A stretch of DNA of 52,611 nucleotides from PHBD01 sp964578535 (GTDB taxonomy: Bacteria; Desulfobacterota; Syntrophia; Syntrophales; PHBD01): assembly GCA_964578535.1 (NCBI GenBank), contig CAZODI010000025.1, positions 1 to 52,611 of the forward strand, given 5' to 3'. The notes under the pieces were generated by a model that was given only the letters and a program-made list of their open reading frames with translations, searched no databases and was not told where the DNA came from. Of this stretch, positions 10,062 to 18,834 are shown piece after piece (positions within the stretch are counted from its first letter, which is position 1; every line of letters starts with the position of its first letter). A program made the translations under genes and the position numbers.

Positions 10062-10171
10062 CGCTCACCATTCTCAAACGGAAACCGCTGCTGTCGCGGT
10101 CCTGTCGCCGGGCCTGTGATGTCCCTTCCGGGGCGGGCACGGGTGGCAAGGTGGGAAAGGATGCCTGCCGC

Positions 10172-13039
10172 ATGCCGAAAGATGCTCTGACGATGCTCCG
10201 CTCCCGGCTTCGTCCCCCCGTTTTTCCGGACGACGAGTTCCGGACCCGCGCGGCAGGGGTGCTTGCCACCATGCTGGCGTTCATGCTCGCGCTGGCTCTG
10301 TTCTCTCTCCTTGTTGCCGTCCCCTTCATCTATGGTGAAAAGCTGGCCAGTGCCGCAACCAGCCTGTTTGCCCTGCTCGTCGTCCTGGGCGGATACCTGC
10401 TGATGCACCGCCGGCGCATCCGCACGGCCGGCACGTTCGTGATCGCCGGGCTCTGGATCCACTTCCTCGCGGTCGTCATCCTGGGCAGCGGCATGAAGGA
10501 CACGAACCTGATCCAGTTCGTCGTCCTTCCGGCCGTGGCGGGGCTGATCCTCGGCAGGAGGGCGGCCGTCTGGACGATCGCGCTGGCCGTCCTGACCTGC
10601 CTCATGCTGGCCGTCCTGGAGATCCGGGGAGTCCTGCCGCTTTACTTCTTCCCCCAGCCGCCCCTGGCCCGCTGGATCACCCTCGCCTTCGGCATCGTCC
10701 TGCTGGCGGCGACGCTCCGACAGTCCTTCCTGGCGCAGGAGCATCTGCTGCGGTCCGCCCGGAATCAGCTCCTGGAGCGCCAGAAGGCCGAGGTTGCCCT
10801 CCGGGAGAGCGAGAACCGGTTCCGGGTGCTTGCCGATGCGGCCCGGGAAGGAATTCTCATCCACAGGGACGGCGTGATTCTTGACGCCAATGAATCGGCC
10901 TTTTCGATGTTCGGATACGAACCCCGGGAGGCGATCGGGCGGAGCGTCGTGGACTTCCTGTCCCCCGAATCGGCGGCGGCGGCGGTCGCGAAGCTCGCCC
11001 AGGCCGATTCCCCGGAGCTCTTCCTGGAGGCCGTGGGACTCCGGAAGGACGGGACGACCTTTCCCATCGAAATTTTTGGCCGGCCCATCACGTATCGGAA
11101 TGTCCGGGGCCGGGTCCTGGCGATCCGCAATCTCTCCGCCCGCAGGGCGGCGGAAGAGGCGCTCAGGCGAACCGAGCAGCGCTACAGCACGATCCTCGAG
11201 GAAATCGAGGAAGGCTATGCTGAGTTTGACATCGGCGGGCACATCACGTTCTGCAATGAATCCTTTCGGCGGGCCATGGGCTATGAGGATGAGGAGATCA
11301 TCGGCTCCAGCTACAAGCGCTTCACGGCGGACGAGGAAGTGCGCAGGAGCATCGCCTGGGCCTACAGCGAGATGTTCCGCACCGGGGAATCCATCCGGAG
11401 GCAGGAGCTGGACCTCCTCACCAGCAAGGGAGAGCGTCGCACCGTCGAGCACTTCGCATCAGTTATCCGAGATACGGACGGCTGTCCCGCGGGTTTTCGG
11501 GGCGTCTTCCGCGATATCACGGAGCGGTTCCGTGCAGAGGAGCAGTACCGCGTCATGGCGAACAACTCCCAGGCGGGGGAGTTCATCGCCATCGGTGGAG
11601 TGTTCCGGTTCGCAAACCGCCACGTGCTGCATTACACGGGTCGGACGGAGAAGGAGCTGCTCGAGACCCCCACCCTTCAGATTGTGCACCCCGGGGACCG
11701 GGACATGGTGAGGGCGAAGGCGCGGCGGATGCTGAAAGGGGAACAGGGGCCGCCCTACGAGTACCGGATCGTAAACGGGGATGGAGAGATCCGCTGGATT
11801 CTCGAATCGGTGACGGCGGTTGCCTACGAGGGTCAGGCGGCGGTCCTGGGCAACAACATGGACGTTACGGAGATCCGGGAGGCCCGGGAGAAGCTGGAGC
11901 ACATGCAGGAGCAGCTGCTGCAGGCGCAGAAGCTGGAGTCCCTGGGGACGCTGGCGGGAGGGATTGCGCACGACTTCAACAATCTCCTCATGGGGATCCA
12001 GGGGTACACGTCGCTGATGATGCTGGACCTGGAGGACGGGCATCCGCACCAGGAGAGGCTGAAGGCGATCGAGTCGCAGGTCCGGAGCGGATCGGAGCTG
12101 ACGCGCCAGCTCCTGGGACTGGCGCGCGGCGGGCGCTACGAGGTGAAACCGACGGACCTGAACGAGCTGGTGGCGAAGACGGCCCGGATGTTCGGCCGGA
12201 CGAAGAAGGAGATCCGGATCGACGAGAAATACGCCGTACCGCTGTGGAGCGCGGAAGTGGACCGGGGCCAGCTGGAGCAGGTATTTCTGAACCTGTTCGT
12301 GAACGCATGGCAGGCGATGCCGGGGGGAGGAGACTTGAGCCTGGAGACGTCGAACGTGGAGCTGGACGAGGCGTTTTGCCGGATATACGGGATTGGAGCG
12401 GGCCGCTACGTGAAGGTGTCGGTATCGGACACGGGGGTCGGGATGGACGAGCGGACGCGCCAGCGGATCTTCGATCCTTTTTTCACGACCAAGGGGATGG
12501 GCCGGGGGACGGGCCTGGGACTGGCGTCGGCTTACGGCATCCTGAAGGGGCATGGGGGGATCATCACCGTATCCAGCGAGCCGGGTCTGGGGACGACGTT
12601 CGACGTGTATCTACCGGCGTCACGGGGGGATGTCTTGCGGGAGGAGCCGGCGCTGTCAGGGATCGAGCCGGGTCGGGGGATGGTGCTGGTGGTGGACGAC
12701 GAGCCGATGATCCGGGAGGTGACGCGGGAGATGCTGGCGGGGCTGGGATACGACGTCCTGACGGCGGAGAGCGGTCCGGAGGCTCTGGAGGTTTTCGGAG
12801 CCCGGGGCCCGGAGATCGACGTGGTGATCCTGGACATGATCATGCCGGGGATGGGCGGCGGCGAGGTGAACCAGGCACTGCAGGCGATGCGGCCCGGGGT
12901 CCGGGTTCTTCTGTCGAGCGGGTACAGCCTGGAGGGCCAGGCGTCGGAGATCCTGGAGAAGGGCGTTCTGGGGTTTCTTCAGAAGCCGTTCCGCCTGGAC
13001 GAGCTTTCCCGAAAGATCCGCGAGGTCATCGTATCCTGA
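10172..13039 (+). CDS. Membrane PAS hybrid histidine kinase, second paralogue
   Basis: About 955 residues. The N-terminal multi-helix membrane domain resembles that of the kinase at 5724 (both share LEIRGVLPL before the last helix). Three PAS domains follow instead of two, then the histidine domain (His near residue 598 in GGIAHDFNNLLMG), a complete ATPase domain (N box, DTGVGM, GRGTGLGLA) and a C-terminal receiver (VVILDMIMPGM). The start used has AAGGA 10 bases upstream; a GTG at 10151 is an alternative. The last third has even stronger G/C third-position bias than its neighbours. It is convergent with the motB operon and faces it across 67 bases. Confidence 0.92.
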   Translation: MPKDALTMLRSRLRPPVFPDDEFRTRAAGVLATMLAFMLALALFSLLVAVPFIYGEKLASAATSLFALLVVLGGYLLMHRRRIRTAGTFVIAGLWIHFLAVVILGSGMKDTNLIQFVVLPAVAGLILGRRAAVWTIALAVLTCLMLAVLEIRGVLPLYFFPQPPLARWITLAFGIVLLAATLRQSFLAQEHLLRSARNQLLERQKAEVALRESENRFRVLADAAREGILIHRDGVILDANESAFSMFGYEPREAIGRSVVDFLSPESAAAAVAKLAQADSPELFLEAVGLRKDGTTFPIEIFGRPITYRNVRGRVLAIRNLSARRAAEEALRRTEQRYSTILEEIEEGYAEFDIGGHITFCNESFRRAMGYEDEEIIGSSYKRFTADEEVRRSIAWAYSEMFRTGESIRRQELDLLTSKGERRTVEHFASVIRDTDGCPAGFRGVFRDITERFRAEEQYRVMANNSQAGEFIAIGGVFRFANRHVLHYTGRTEKELLETPTLQIVHPGDRDMVRAKARRMLKGEQGPPYEYRIVNGDGEIRWILESVTAVAYEGQAAVLGNNMDVTEIREAREKLEHMQEQLLQAQKLESLGTLAGGIAHDFNNLLMGIQGYTSLMMLDLEDGHPHQERLKAIESQVRSGSELTRQLLGLARGGRYEVKPTDLNELVAKTARMFGRTKKEIRIDEKYAVPLWSAEVDRGQLEQVFLNLFVNAWQAMPGGGDLSLETSNVELDEAFCRIYGIGAGRYVKVSVSDTGVGMDERTRQRIFDPFFTTKGMGRGTGLGLASAYGILKGHGGIITVSSEPGLGTTFDVYLPASRGDVLREEPALSGIEPGRGMVLVVDDEPMIREVTREMLAGLGYDVLTAESGPEALEVFGARGPEIDVVILDMIMPGMGGGEVNQALQAMRPGVRVLLSSGYSLEGQASEILEKGVLGFLQKPFRLDELSRKIREVIVS

Positions 13040-13106
13040 GCGCAGATGAATGCTGCGGTCGGATGATTGTTCTGCGGCGGGGGAACGGGTGTGGCGGGTT
13101 CCGCGC

Positions 13107-13997
13107 TCAGCGGGAAGGGGGAGAGGAACCGCCCTGGGCCGGGCCCTGTGAAGGTGCCGGCGGCGCTGCCGGCGTTCCCGTTCCCACCTGGCTGGCCGCC
13201 GGGATCGGCACGGTCGCCCCGGGAGGAATGGGGGGCGCCGACGGTGTCGACGCCGCGGTTCCTTCCGGCTGGAGAACGATCACGCTGATGCGACGGTTCC
13301 GGGGGTCCTTGGGATTCTCCTTGATATAGAGCTCCTGGTCCGCATAGCCGACGACCCGTGCAATCTTTCCGGGGTCGATGCCGTCGTTCTCCATTTCCCG
13401 GCGAGCGGCAGATGCCCGGGCCGTGGAAAGCTCCCAGTTCGTGATCTGGGATCCCCGGAACGGGGCCGAGTCCGTGTGGCCTTCCACGGCGATCCGGTTC
13501 GGCAGGTCCCGCAGGTTTTCCGAAACCAGGCTGAGGATCGTCCTGGCCCTTTCCGTCAGGTCCGCGCTGCCGCTCTGGAACATCGTGCTGCCCTCCAGGT
13601 CGATGATCTGGATGCGGACCCCTCCCTCGATGATGTCCACCTGTACCTGGTCCTTCAGCTGCCCCAGCTTTTCGTCCACGGCCTTCTTGAGCTTCGTCGC
13701 CAGGTCCTGGGGACCCAGGCGGATGGCCTTGTTGGTCAGGGTCAGGACCGCGGCGTTCTTATCCATGAAGGAGCGGCCGCCGGCGGACTCTTCCTTGAAT
13801 ACGTTGAAGTTCTTGAAATATTCGGAAACGGCGAGCTTTTTGTCGGGTGAAACCATGGTGATCAGCCACAGGAGAAGGAAGAACGCCATCATGGCCGTGA
13901 CGAAATCGGCGTAGGCCACCTTCCAGGAGCCGCCGTGGTGCTCGCCGTGCCTTTTCTTCTTGATCCTGCGGATGACGATGGGGGTGCGCTCTTCCAT
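13107..13997 (-). CDS. motB: Flagellar motor stator protein MotB
   Basis: A 296-residue stator B subunit. One transmembrane helix near residues 28-50 carries the ion-carrying Asp31 in VAYADFVTAMMAFF. A plug/linker follows, then an OmpA-like peptidoglycan-binding domain with EGHTDSAP, NWELSTARA and NRRISVIVL. The C-terminus (about the last 50 residues) is an unusual Pro/Ala-rich tail. With MotA it forms the proton channel that powers rotation and is anchored to the cell wall. It lies directly after motA on the minus strand, with a 20-base gap containing a ribosome site. Confidence 0.96.
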   Translation of the reverse strand: MEERTPIVIRRIKKKRHGEHHGGSWKVAYADFVTAMMAFFLLLWLITMVSPDKKLAVSEYFKNFNVFKEESAGGRSFMDKNAAVLTLTNKAIRLGPQDLATKLKKAVDEKLGQLKDQVQVDIIEGGVRIQIIDLEGSTMFQSGSADLTERARTILSLVSENLRDLPNRIAVEGHTDSAPFRGSQITNWELSTARASAARREMENDGIDPGKIARVVGYADQELYIKENPKDPRNRRISVIVLQPEGTAASTPSAPPIPPGATVPIPAASQVGTGTPAAPPAPSQGPAQGGSSPPSR

Positions 13998-14017
13998 CCC
14001 GGTTTCCTCCGCTGCGG

Positions 14018-14875
14018 TCAGCGCTTTGCTTTCCGCAGGGCCGCCTCGACATCGAGGAAGCTGGGCTTGTCGTGGGAGGGGATGACCCTCCGGCCGAATT
14101 CAATGGCCACCTTCGGTGCCGCACCGCCGATGAAGGCGATCAGCGCGGCCTTGTAGACCTGGAGGTACTGGATCTCTTCCGTGGCCTTGTGCTCCATGTT
14201 CCGACCCATGGGTCCGACAAACCCGTAGCACAGAAGCACGCCGAGAAAGGTTCCCACCAGGGCCGCCCCGATGCTGTGCCCGAGGACCTCCGGCGGGGCG
14301 CCGATCTTCCCCATGGTCAGAACGACGCCCAGGACCGCGGCGACGATACCGAGTCCGGGGAGGCCGTCGGCCACGAAGGTCACGGTCTTGGAGGGATTGA
14401 TCATCTCTTCGAAGTGCCCTTCGATTTCCGTGTCCATGAGGGCCTCCAGCTCGTGGGGGGCGATGGTGGTGGTCATGACCATCCGGAGCGTGTCCGTCAC
14501 GAGGCCGATGGCGCGGGGGTTTTTCAGGATCTTCGGATATTTGTTGAACAGGGCGCTTTTCTCCGGCTGGTCCACGTCCGATTCGACGGAGACCAGCCCC
14601 TCCTGGCGGATCTTGTAGAAGAGGCCGTTGAGAAGCATCAGGGCCTCCAGGTAGTCCGCCGATCCCAGGGATTTGCCCGTGAAGAGATCGAGGAACGAGG
14701 CGATGATGCTCTTGAGAAGCTTCATGGGTGTCGCGATGATGAGGCCGCCGATGGCCGCCCCGCCGATGATGACGAGCTCCGCGGGCTGGAAGAGGACCGA
14801 GAGGTTCCCGTGCTCCATGAGGTAACCGCCGATGACGGCGACCAGTACGACGACGCAACCGATGATGACGATCAT
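14018..14875 (-). CDS. motA: Flagellar motor stator protein MotA
   Basis: A 285-residue stator A subunit with four membrane helices, two near the N-terminus and two after about residue 170. The conserved segments ADGLPGLGIVAAVLGVV and GTFLGVLLCYGFVGP hold the prolines that couple ion flow to torque. The long cytoplasmic loop between helices 2 and 3 contacts FliG in known systems. It belongs to the E. coli type of MotA with a C-terminal extension, unlike the shorter MotA at 31254. It starts 3 bases after the pilZ stop. Confidence 0.96.
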   Translation of the reverse strand: MIVIIGCVVVLVAVIGGYLMEHGNLSVLFQPAELVIIGGAAIGGLIIATPMKLLKSIIASFLDLFTGKSLGSADYLEALMLLNGLFYKIRQEGLVSVESDVDQPEKSALFNKYPKILKNPRAIGLVTDTLRMVMTTTIAPHELEALMDTEIEGHFEEMINPSKTVTFVADGLPGLGIVAAVLGVVLTMGKIGAPPEVLGHSIGAALVGTFLGVLLCYGFVGPMGRNMEHKATEEIQYLQVYKAALIAFIGGAAPKVAIEFGRRVIPSHDKPSFLDVEAALRKAKR

Positions 14876-14878
14876 GGA

Positions 14879-15418
14879 CTACTCCGCCTGCCTTTTTTCA
14901 CGGAGGATTTCCCTCTCCCGCTCGAATACGAACCGGACGATCTCATCGCGGATGTGGTCGTCCATCTTCACAAAGGATACGGCAACGATGTGCCCGCTGG
15001 TCTGCCGGTCCACCTTGATGACCTCCCCGTAGGCGAAGAGGGCCGTCGGCTGGTTGACGGTGAGGATCATCTTGAGCTCCACCATGTCCCCCGGCTCGAA
15101 CGGCTCCGCCGAAGAAAAGTTCATGCCGCTGCCGCTGATCTGGACTGCCTTGGACGGCAGGGACTGAAAGCCCTCGGCGTGGATCGTCAGCAGCCGGACA
15201 ATGCCGTCCAGCTTGTTGTTGAGCATCTTCAGCCATTCATAAAGGATGCGGTCTCCGATCTCGGGGACGGGAACGTTCGATCCCGCAAGCATGGTATCCC
15301 CCGCCAGACGGCAGCGTACGATGGGACGCTCCTCCGGCAGGATCTTGCGGAAAGACAGGGGAATATACGCATAGACTCTCGAGAATTCCCTGCGGTTTGC
15401 CGATGTTTCCTTTTCCAT
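14879..15418 (-). CDS. PilZ domain protein (c-di-GMP binding, YcgR-like)
   Basis: A 179-residue protein. A PilZ-like arginine motif appears at the N-terminus (NRREFSRV), and the later QISGSGMNFSS resembles the second c-di-GMP motif (D/NxSxxG), followed by the beta-barrel strands of PilZ (PFEPGDMVELKMIL, VIKVDR). c-di-GMP binding is likely but the first motif position is unusual. Being the first gene of the pilZ-motA-motB operon, it suggests a brake or regulator of this stator, as YcgR is in enterics. The start at 15418 is chosen because it lies downstream of the sigma-54 promoter; the longer open frame to 15610 would run through it. Confidence 0.85.
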   Translation of the reverse strand: MEKETSANRREFSRVYAYIPLSFRKILPEERPIVRCRLAGDTMLAGSNVPVPEIGDRILYEWLKMLNNKLDGIVRLLTIHAEGFQSLPSKAVQISGSGMNFSSAEPFEPGDMVELKMILTVNQPTALFAYGEVIKVDRQTSGHIVAVSFVKMDDHIRDEIVRFVFEREREILREKRQAE

Positions 15419-15495
15419 GGGTGTCGTCTCATCCTTCGTCTTGTAGTCGGCGTTTGTCTCCAGCCCGAACCGTCTTCGCTTCGACCCGGATTTAA

Positions 15496-15511
15496 TGCAA
15501 AGGAAGTGCCA
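15496..15511 (-). promoter_or_regulatory. Sigma-54 promoter for pilZ-motA-motB
   Basis: On the minus strand: TGGCAC-TTCCT-TTGCA, a perfect match to the -24/-12 consensus. Transcription would start near 15485, about 67 bases before the pilZ ATG. It lies back to back with the plus-strand promoter at 15548. Confidence 0.9.
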
Positions 15512-15547
15512 GGAAGCTGCACAGGACACAACCCTCTCATGAGGGAA

Positions 15548-15563
15548 TGGTATGCAACTTGCT
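15548..15563 (+). promoter_or_regulatory. Sigma-54 promoter for the TPR-kinase-flrC operon
   Basis: Reads TGGTAT-GCAAC-TTGCT, with the GG and GC elements in register. Transcription would start near 15574, so the in-frame ATG at 15552 cannot be the translation start of the TPR gene. Only 36 bases separate its first base from the -12 side of the divergent promoter at 15496-15511. Confidence 0.75.
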
Positions 15564-15656
15564 TTTCCAGGGTCGGGATCCTTGCGGATCTTCATCTTGT
15601 CTGCATTCAACCACCCGTCTCCGCAGACCGGGGACGGATCATCACGGGAGGGAAAG

Positions 15657-18014
15657 GTGTCGTTCAGTCTGTTCGGACGAGGGTTCCGGGTGATGGGCCG
15701 CTATGCCGGGACTCTCCGGAACCGCGGGGCCCGGATCGCCGGGGCCCTGAAGGGGGCGTTCCAGGGGTCGCGGGTCAAAAGGATGTCGATGATCCTCTCT
15801 CTGGGCGTCATCGTCCTGGCAGCGGCCTCCGCCGCTGTCTGGCATTTTGCCATGAGCGGCCCTGCGGACGTCACCGCCCCCGCCGCGGTAAGCCGGGCCG
15901 ACTCTCCGGCGGCTCCCGCCGCTCCTTCCGGGACGCCCCCCGCCGCCGCTCCCGCTTCGGAGTCAGAAAAGGCAGCGCGTCAAGAGATTGACAAGGCGGA
16001 GAATGCCCCCGGCGGGGCGGAACGAGGAGTCGCGGCGCCGGCGCCGGCATCCGGAGGTTCAACGCCGTCCGCCGCATCCGTCCATCCCCTCGTTCAGCCC
16101 GCCCGGGCGGAGTATGACGGCGGCCGTTACGAACGGGCCGCCGGAATGCTGTCGGAGCTGCTGCGTCAAAATAATGTCGATGTGACGGCGCAGGATCAGG
16201 CGAAGCGCCTCCTGGCGGATTGCTCCTTTCATCTGGCAAAAGGAAACAACAAGAAACTGCTGGAGACGGTCGAAGACTACAAGCGGATCCTGGAGGGGCA
16301 TCCGGATCCCGCTGCCGGAAACGACCGGGCCTATTTCAACCTGGCCCAGACCTACGAGAAGCTGAAATTCTACTACGAGGCAGCGGCAGCGATGGAAAAG
16401 CTGCTGATCCGCTACCCCGATTCCCCCCTGGCCGCGGATGCCCCCCTGTTCATCGGCGAAATGAACATGAAGACGGGGAAACTGGACCTGGCGGCCGCCC
16501 GTCTGGAAGACTTCCTGGCCCGCCGTCCGGATCATCCGAAGGCCCGGGAGGCGATCCTGCATCTGGTCGGGATCCACCTTTCCGGGGGGCGGATCGATTC
16601 GGCCCTGAAAAGTGCCCAGGCCGTGCTGGCCCGGTGGCCGGACCTGTCGGCCCTGCCGGCGGACGCCCTGCTGAACCTGGGTCTGGCCCACTACTGGTCG
16701 AATCAGCATGCCGAGGCCATCCGGATCCTCTCCCTTGCCGCCAGTCTCCATCCGGCGGGCGAGAAGACCGCGGTCACGCTTTATGTCCTGGGATGCACAC
16801 TCTACAACGCGGACAGGCCGGCCGCCGCCATGGCGGTGTTCAGCCGGGTCAAAGAAATGAAGCCCGATTCCTGGGAGGGTGTGGAAAGCACGCTCGCCGC
16901 GGCGAATATCGGGCTGGCCAGGCCGGACCTGAAGGTCCCGTTCTTCCTGGCCCTGGCCCCGGCATTCCGGGATCCCCTGGAGACATACAACCAGATCCTG
17001 AAGGCGACCACAAATCACGGCCTCATCGAGCGGGTCCGGTTTCAGAGAGCTTACGGCCTGTGGCGGAAAGGGCGCTACCGCGAAGCCTTCCGGGAGTTTC
17101 AGCATGTGGCGGCGACCTATCCGCTCGGGGCCTTTGCCGCCTCCAGCCGCAACTGGATGATGGCCTCCGCGGAGAAGGTCCTGGATGAGTCCTTCCAGGC
17201 GGGCGATCACACCATGGCGGCCGCGCTGTATTTCCAGGTTCCCTTCCGGGACCTCAGGCAGGGTCTCAATTTCGATCGCCTCTTCAGAATCGGCAAGAGC
17301 CTGGCCGCCGTCGGCCTCAACGCGGATGCAAAATCCCTGTGGATAGCCCTTCGCCGGCAGGCGCCGGACGAGCGGGCCCGGGATCGGCTGGCGGTGTCCA
17401 TCGCCAGGTTGAATCTCGAACGGCGGGATACGGCGGAAGCGTCGCGCGTCCTGCAGGAGATCCGGCAGCCCGGGGACGCCGGCCTGCAGAAGGAACTGGC
17501 CGCGCTCCGGGCGGAGATCGACCGGACCGCCGGACGGAAAAGCGAGGCGATCCTGCGGTATGGGGAGGCCCTGAACGTCCACGCCGACCAGGCGGAGGAT
17601 CCTTTTCTGCACAGGGAGCTGGCTATGCTCCTGGAGGCGGAGGGGCGGATTCCCCAGGCGATCGACCAGTACCGGAAAGCGCTCCAGGGTTTTTCCGCCG
17701 ACCCGGAGCGGCAGGCGACCATCCTGGCGGACGGACGCCTCCGGCTCGCGGACTCCTATCTGAAAGAGGGGGCGTCCGAGGAGGGGATGAAGCTCCTGGC
17801 GGAGGTCTCGAACACGGCCCCGGATGCATCGTTGCGCCGGTGGTCCTGGTACCGCATGGGGCGGCTCCTGGAGAAGCAGGGCAACCTGGCCGGGGCGGAC
17901 AAGGCGTTTGCCCAGGTGAAAGGCGCGGGAGAGGATGAATTCTGGGGGAAAGTGGCCGATTTTTCGAAGGAGGATGCGCATTGGTCGCGAAAGTTCAGGG
18001 ACGTCATCCGCTGA
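15657..18014 (+). CDS. Membrane-anchored TPR-repeat protein of unknown role
   Basis: About 785 residues from the GTG at 15657 (GGGAGG just upstream; an ATG at 15693 with GAGGG 9 bases before it is an alternative). A basic N-terminus leads into one transmembrane helix (about 43-64). A Pro/Ala/Ser-rich linker (about 70-140) follows, and then roughly 620 residues of helical tetratricopeptide-like repeats, for example AYFNLAQTYEKLKFYYEAAAAMEKLL split over two repeats. The bulk of the protein is predicted to be periplasmic if the N-terminus is inside. Its end overlaps the next gene, a kinase-like protein, by 34 bases, implying translational coupling. I do not recognise a named family. A scaffold or sensor for the adjacent FlrB/FlrC-like pair is a reasonable guess. 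Confidence 0.8.
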   Translation: MSFSLFGRGFRVMGRYAGTLRNRGARIAGALKGAFQGSRVKRMSMILSLGVIVLAAASAAVWHFAMSGPADVTAPAAVSRADSPAAPAAPSGTPPAAAPASESEKAARQEIDKAENAPGGAERGVAAPAPASGGSTPSAASVHPLVQPARAEYDGGRYERAAGMLSELLRQNNVDVTAQDQAKRLLADCSFHLAKGNNKKLLETVEDYKRILEGHPDPAAGNDRAYFNLAQTYEKLKFYYEAAAAMEKLLIRYPDSPLAADAPLFIGEMNMKTGKLDLAAARLEDFLARRPDHPKAREAILHLVGIHLSGGRIDSALKSAQAVLARWPDLSALPADALLNLGLAHYWSNQHAEAIRILSLAASLHPAGEKTAVTLYVLGCTLYNADRPAAAMAVFSRVKEMKPDSWEGVESTLAAANIGLARPDLKVPFFLALAPAFRDPLETYNQILKATTNHGLIERVRFQRAYGLWRKGRYREAFREFQHVAATYPLGAFAASSRNWMMASAEKVLDESFQAGDHTMAAALYFQVPFRDLRQGLNFDRLFRIGKSLAAVGLNADAKSLWIALRRQAPDERARDRLAVSIARLNLERRDTAEASRVLQEIRQPGDAGLQKELAALRAEIDRTAGRKSEAILRYGEALNVHADQAEDPFLHRELAMLLEAEGRIPQAIDQYRKALQGFSADPERQATILADGRLRLADSYLKEGASEEGMKLLAEVSNTAPDASLRRWSWYRMGRLLEKQGNLAGADKAFAQVKGAGEDEFWGKVADFSKEDAHWSRKFRDVIR

Positions 18015-18802
18015 GCGGGCCGGATACGCCGGATGATCAGCCCGTGCGCCGCTCCCGGGATGAAGACGAGGCCCTCTGGCGCCGGGAGACCCTCGCGGCG
18101 CTCGGAGGGATGGCGGAGGAGGTGGCCCACCAGATCCGGAACCCCCTGGGGTCGATCGAACTGACGACGGCCCTCCTGCTCCGGGACCTCGAGGACGAGA
18201 AGGTCCGCCTTCGGCTGAAGCGCATCCTGTCCTGTGTGCGTGAAATCGAGGGAAGGGTCTCCAGCCTGCTGTCGGCGAGCTGGATCTACGGATTCAGCCT
18301 CCGCCCGGTCCGCATCCACGAGCTCCTGGGAGAGATCTTCCAGTCCTCCGAGACGTTCATGGACGGCGATGAGACGTTTCTCGAAATCCGTTACGGTGCG
18401 GGAGATCCCCTGATCCGGGGAGACCGCCCGATGTTGAAGCATCTTCTGGTTCAGATGGTTCTGAAGGCGCTCGCGACCTCGGCCGCGGGCGGCCGGCTGG
18501 TCATCGAGACCTCTTCCCCCGTGGCGCTCTCCCGTAACGGGGAGACCTCCTGGGCGGCCGTCCGTTTCCGTCTCTTCGGGACGGGCGGGGGGAGCCCCTC
18601 CCATGCCGGAATCCGGGCGGTCTTCGGGTCGAAAAGCAGCGAACAGGGAATTTTCATGGCCGTGATCCGGAACATCGTCGAGGCCCACCGGGGGATCATC
18701 CGTTTTGTCGAGGACGAAGCCTCGGGCCTCTCCATGGTTCTTTATCTGCCCTGCATCCAGGAGGCGGCCGGTTCCGGCAGGAACGAACCGGCGTTCCGGT
18801 GA
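17981..18802 (+). CDS. FlrB/FleS-like sensor kinase with decayed ATP-binding domain
   Basis: A 273-residue soluble protein starting at a TTG with a perfect AAGGAGG 7 bases upstream, inside the end of the TPR gene. The histidine domain is intact, with MAEEVAHQIRNPLGSIEL (about residues 44-61). The ATPase domain is recognisable but has lost key residues. In the N box, MVLKAL has Lys where the Mg-binding Asn belongs. The G1 Asp is replaced (GTGGG in place of DTGPG), and G2 reads EQGIFMAV instead of GTGLGLAI. The following helix IVEAHRG is normal. Place and H-box point to an FlrB/FleS/FlgS-type partner of the FlrC-like regulator next door. Whether it can still phosphorylate anything is doubtful. 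No PAS domain is evident. Confidence 0.85.
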   Translation: MVAKVQGRHPLSGPDTPDDQPVRRSRDEDEALWRRETLAALGGMAEEVAHQIRNPLGSIELTTALLLRDLEDEKVRLRLKRILSCVREIEGRVSSLLSASWIYGFSLRPVRIHELLGEIFQSSETFMDGDETFLEIRYGAGDPLIRGDRPMLKHLLVQMVLKALATSAAGGRLVIETSSPVALSRNGETSWAAVRFRLFGTGGGSPSHAGIRAVFGSKSSEQGIFMAVIRNIVEAHRGIIRFVEDEASGLSMVLYLPCIQEAAGSGRNEPAFR

Positions 18803-18834
18803 AGCGGGGAAATACAGTGACACGAGGAAAAGGA

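Noticed and set aside
14072..15991. 639-codon plus-strand open frame over motA, pilZ and the divergent promoters
   Set aside because: It is antisense to two clear genes and crosses both sigma-54 promoters.
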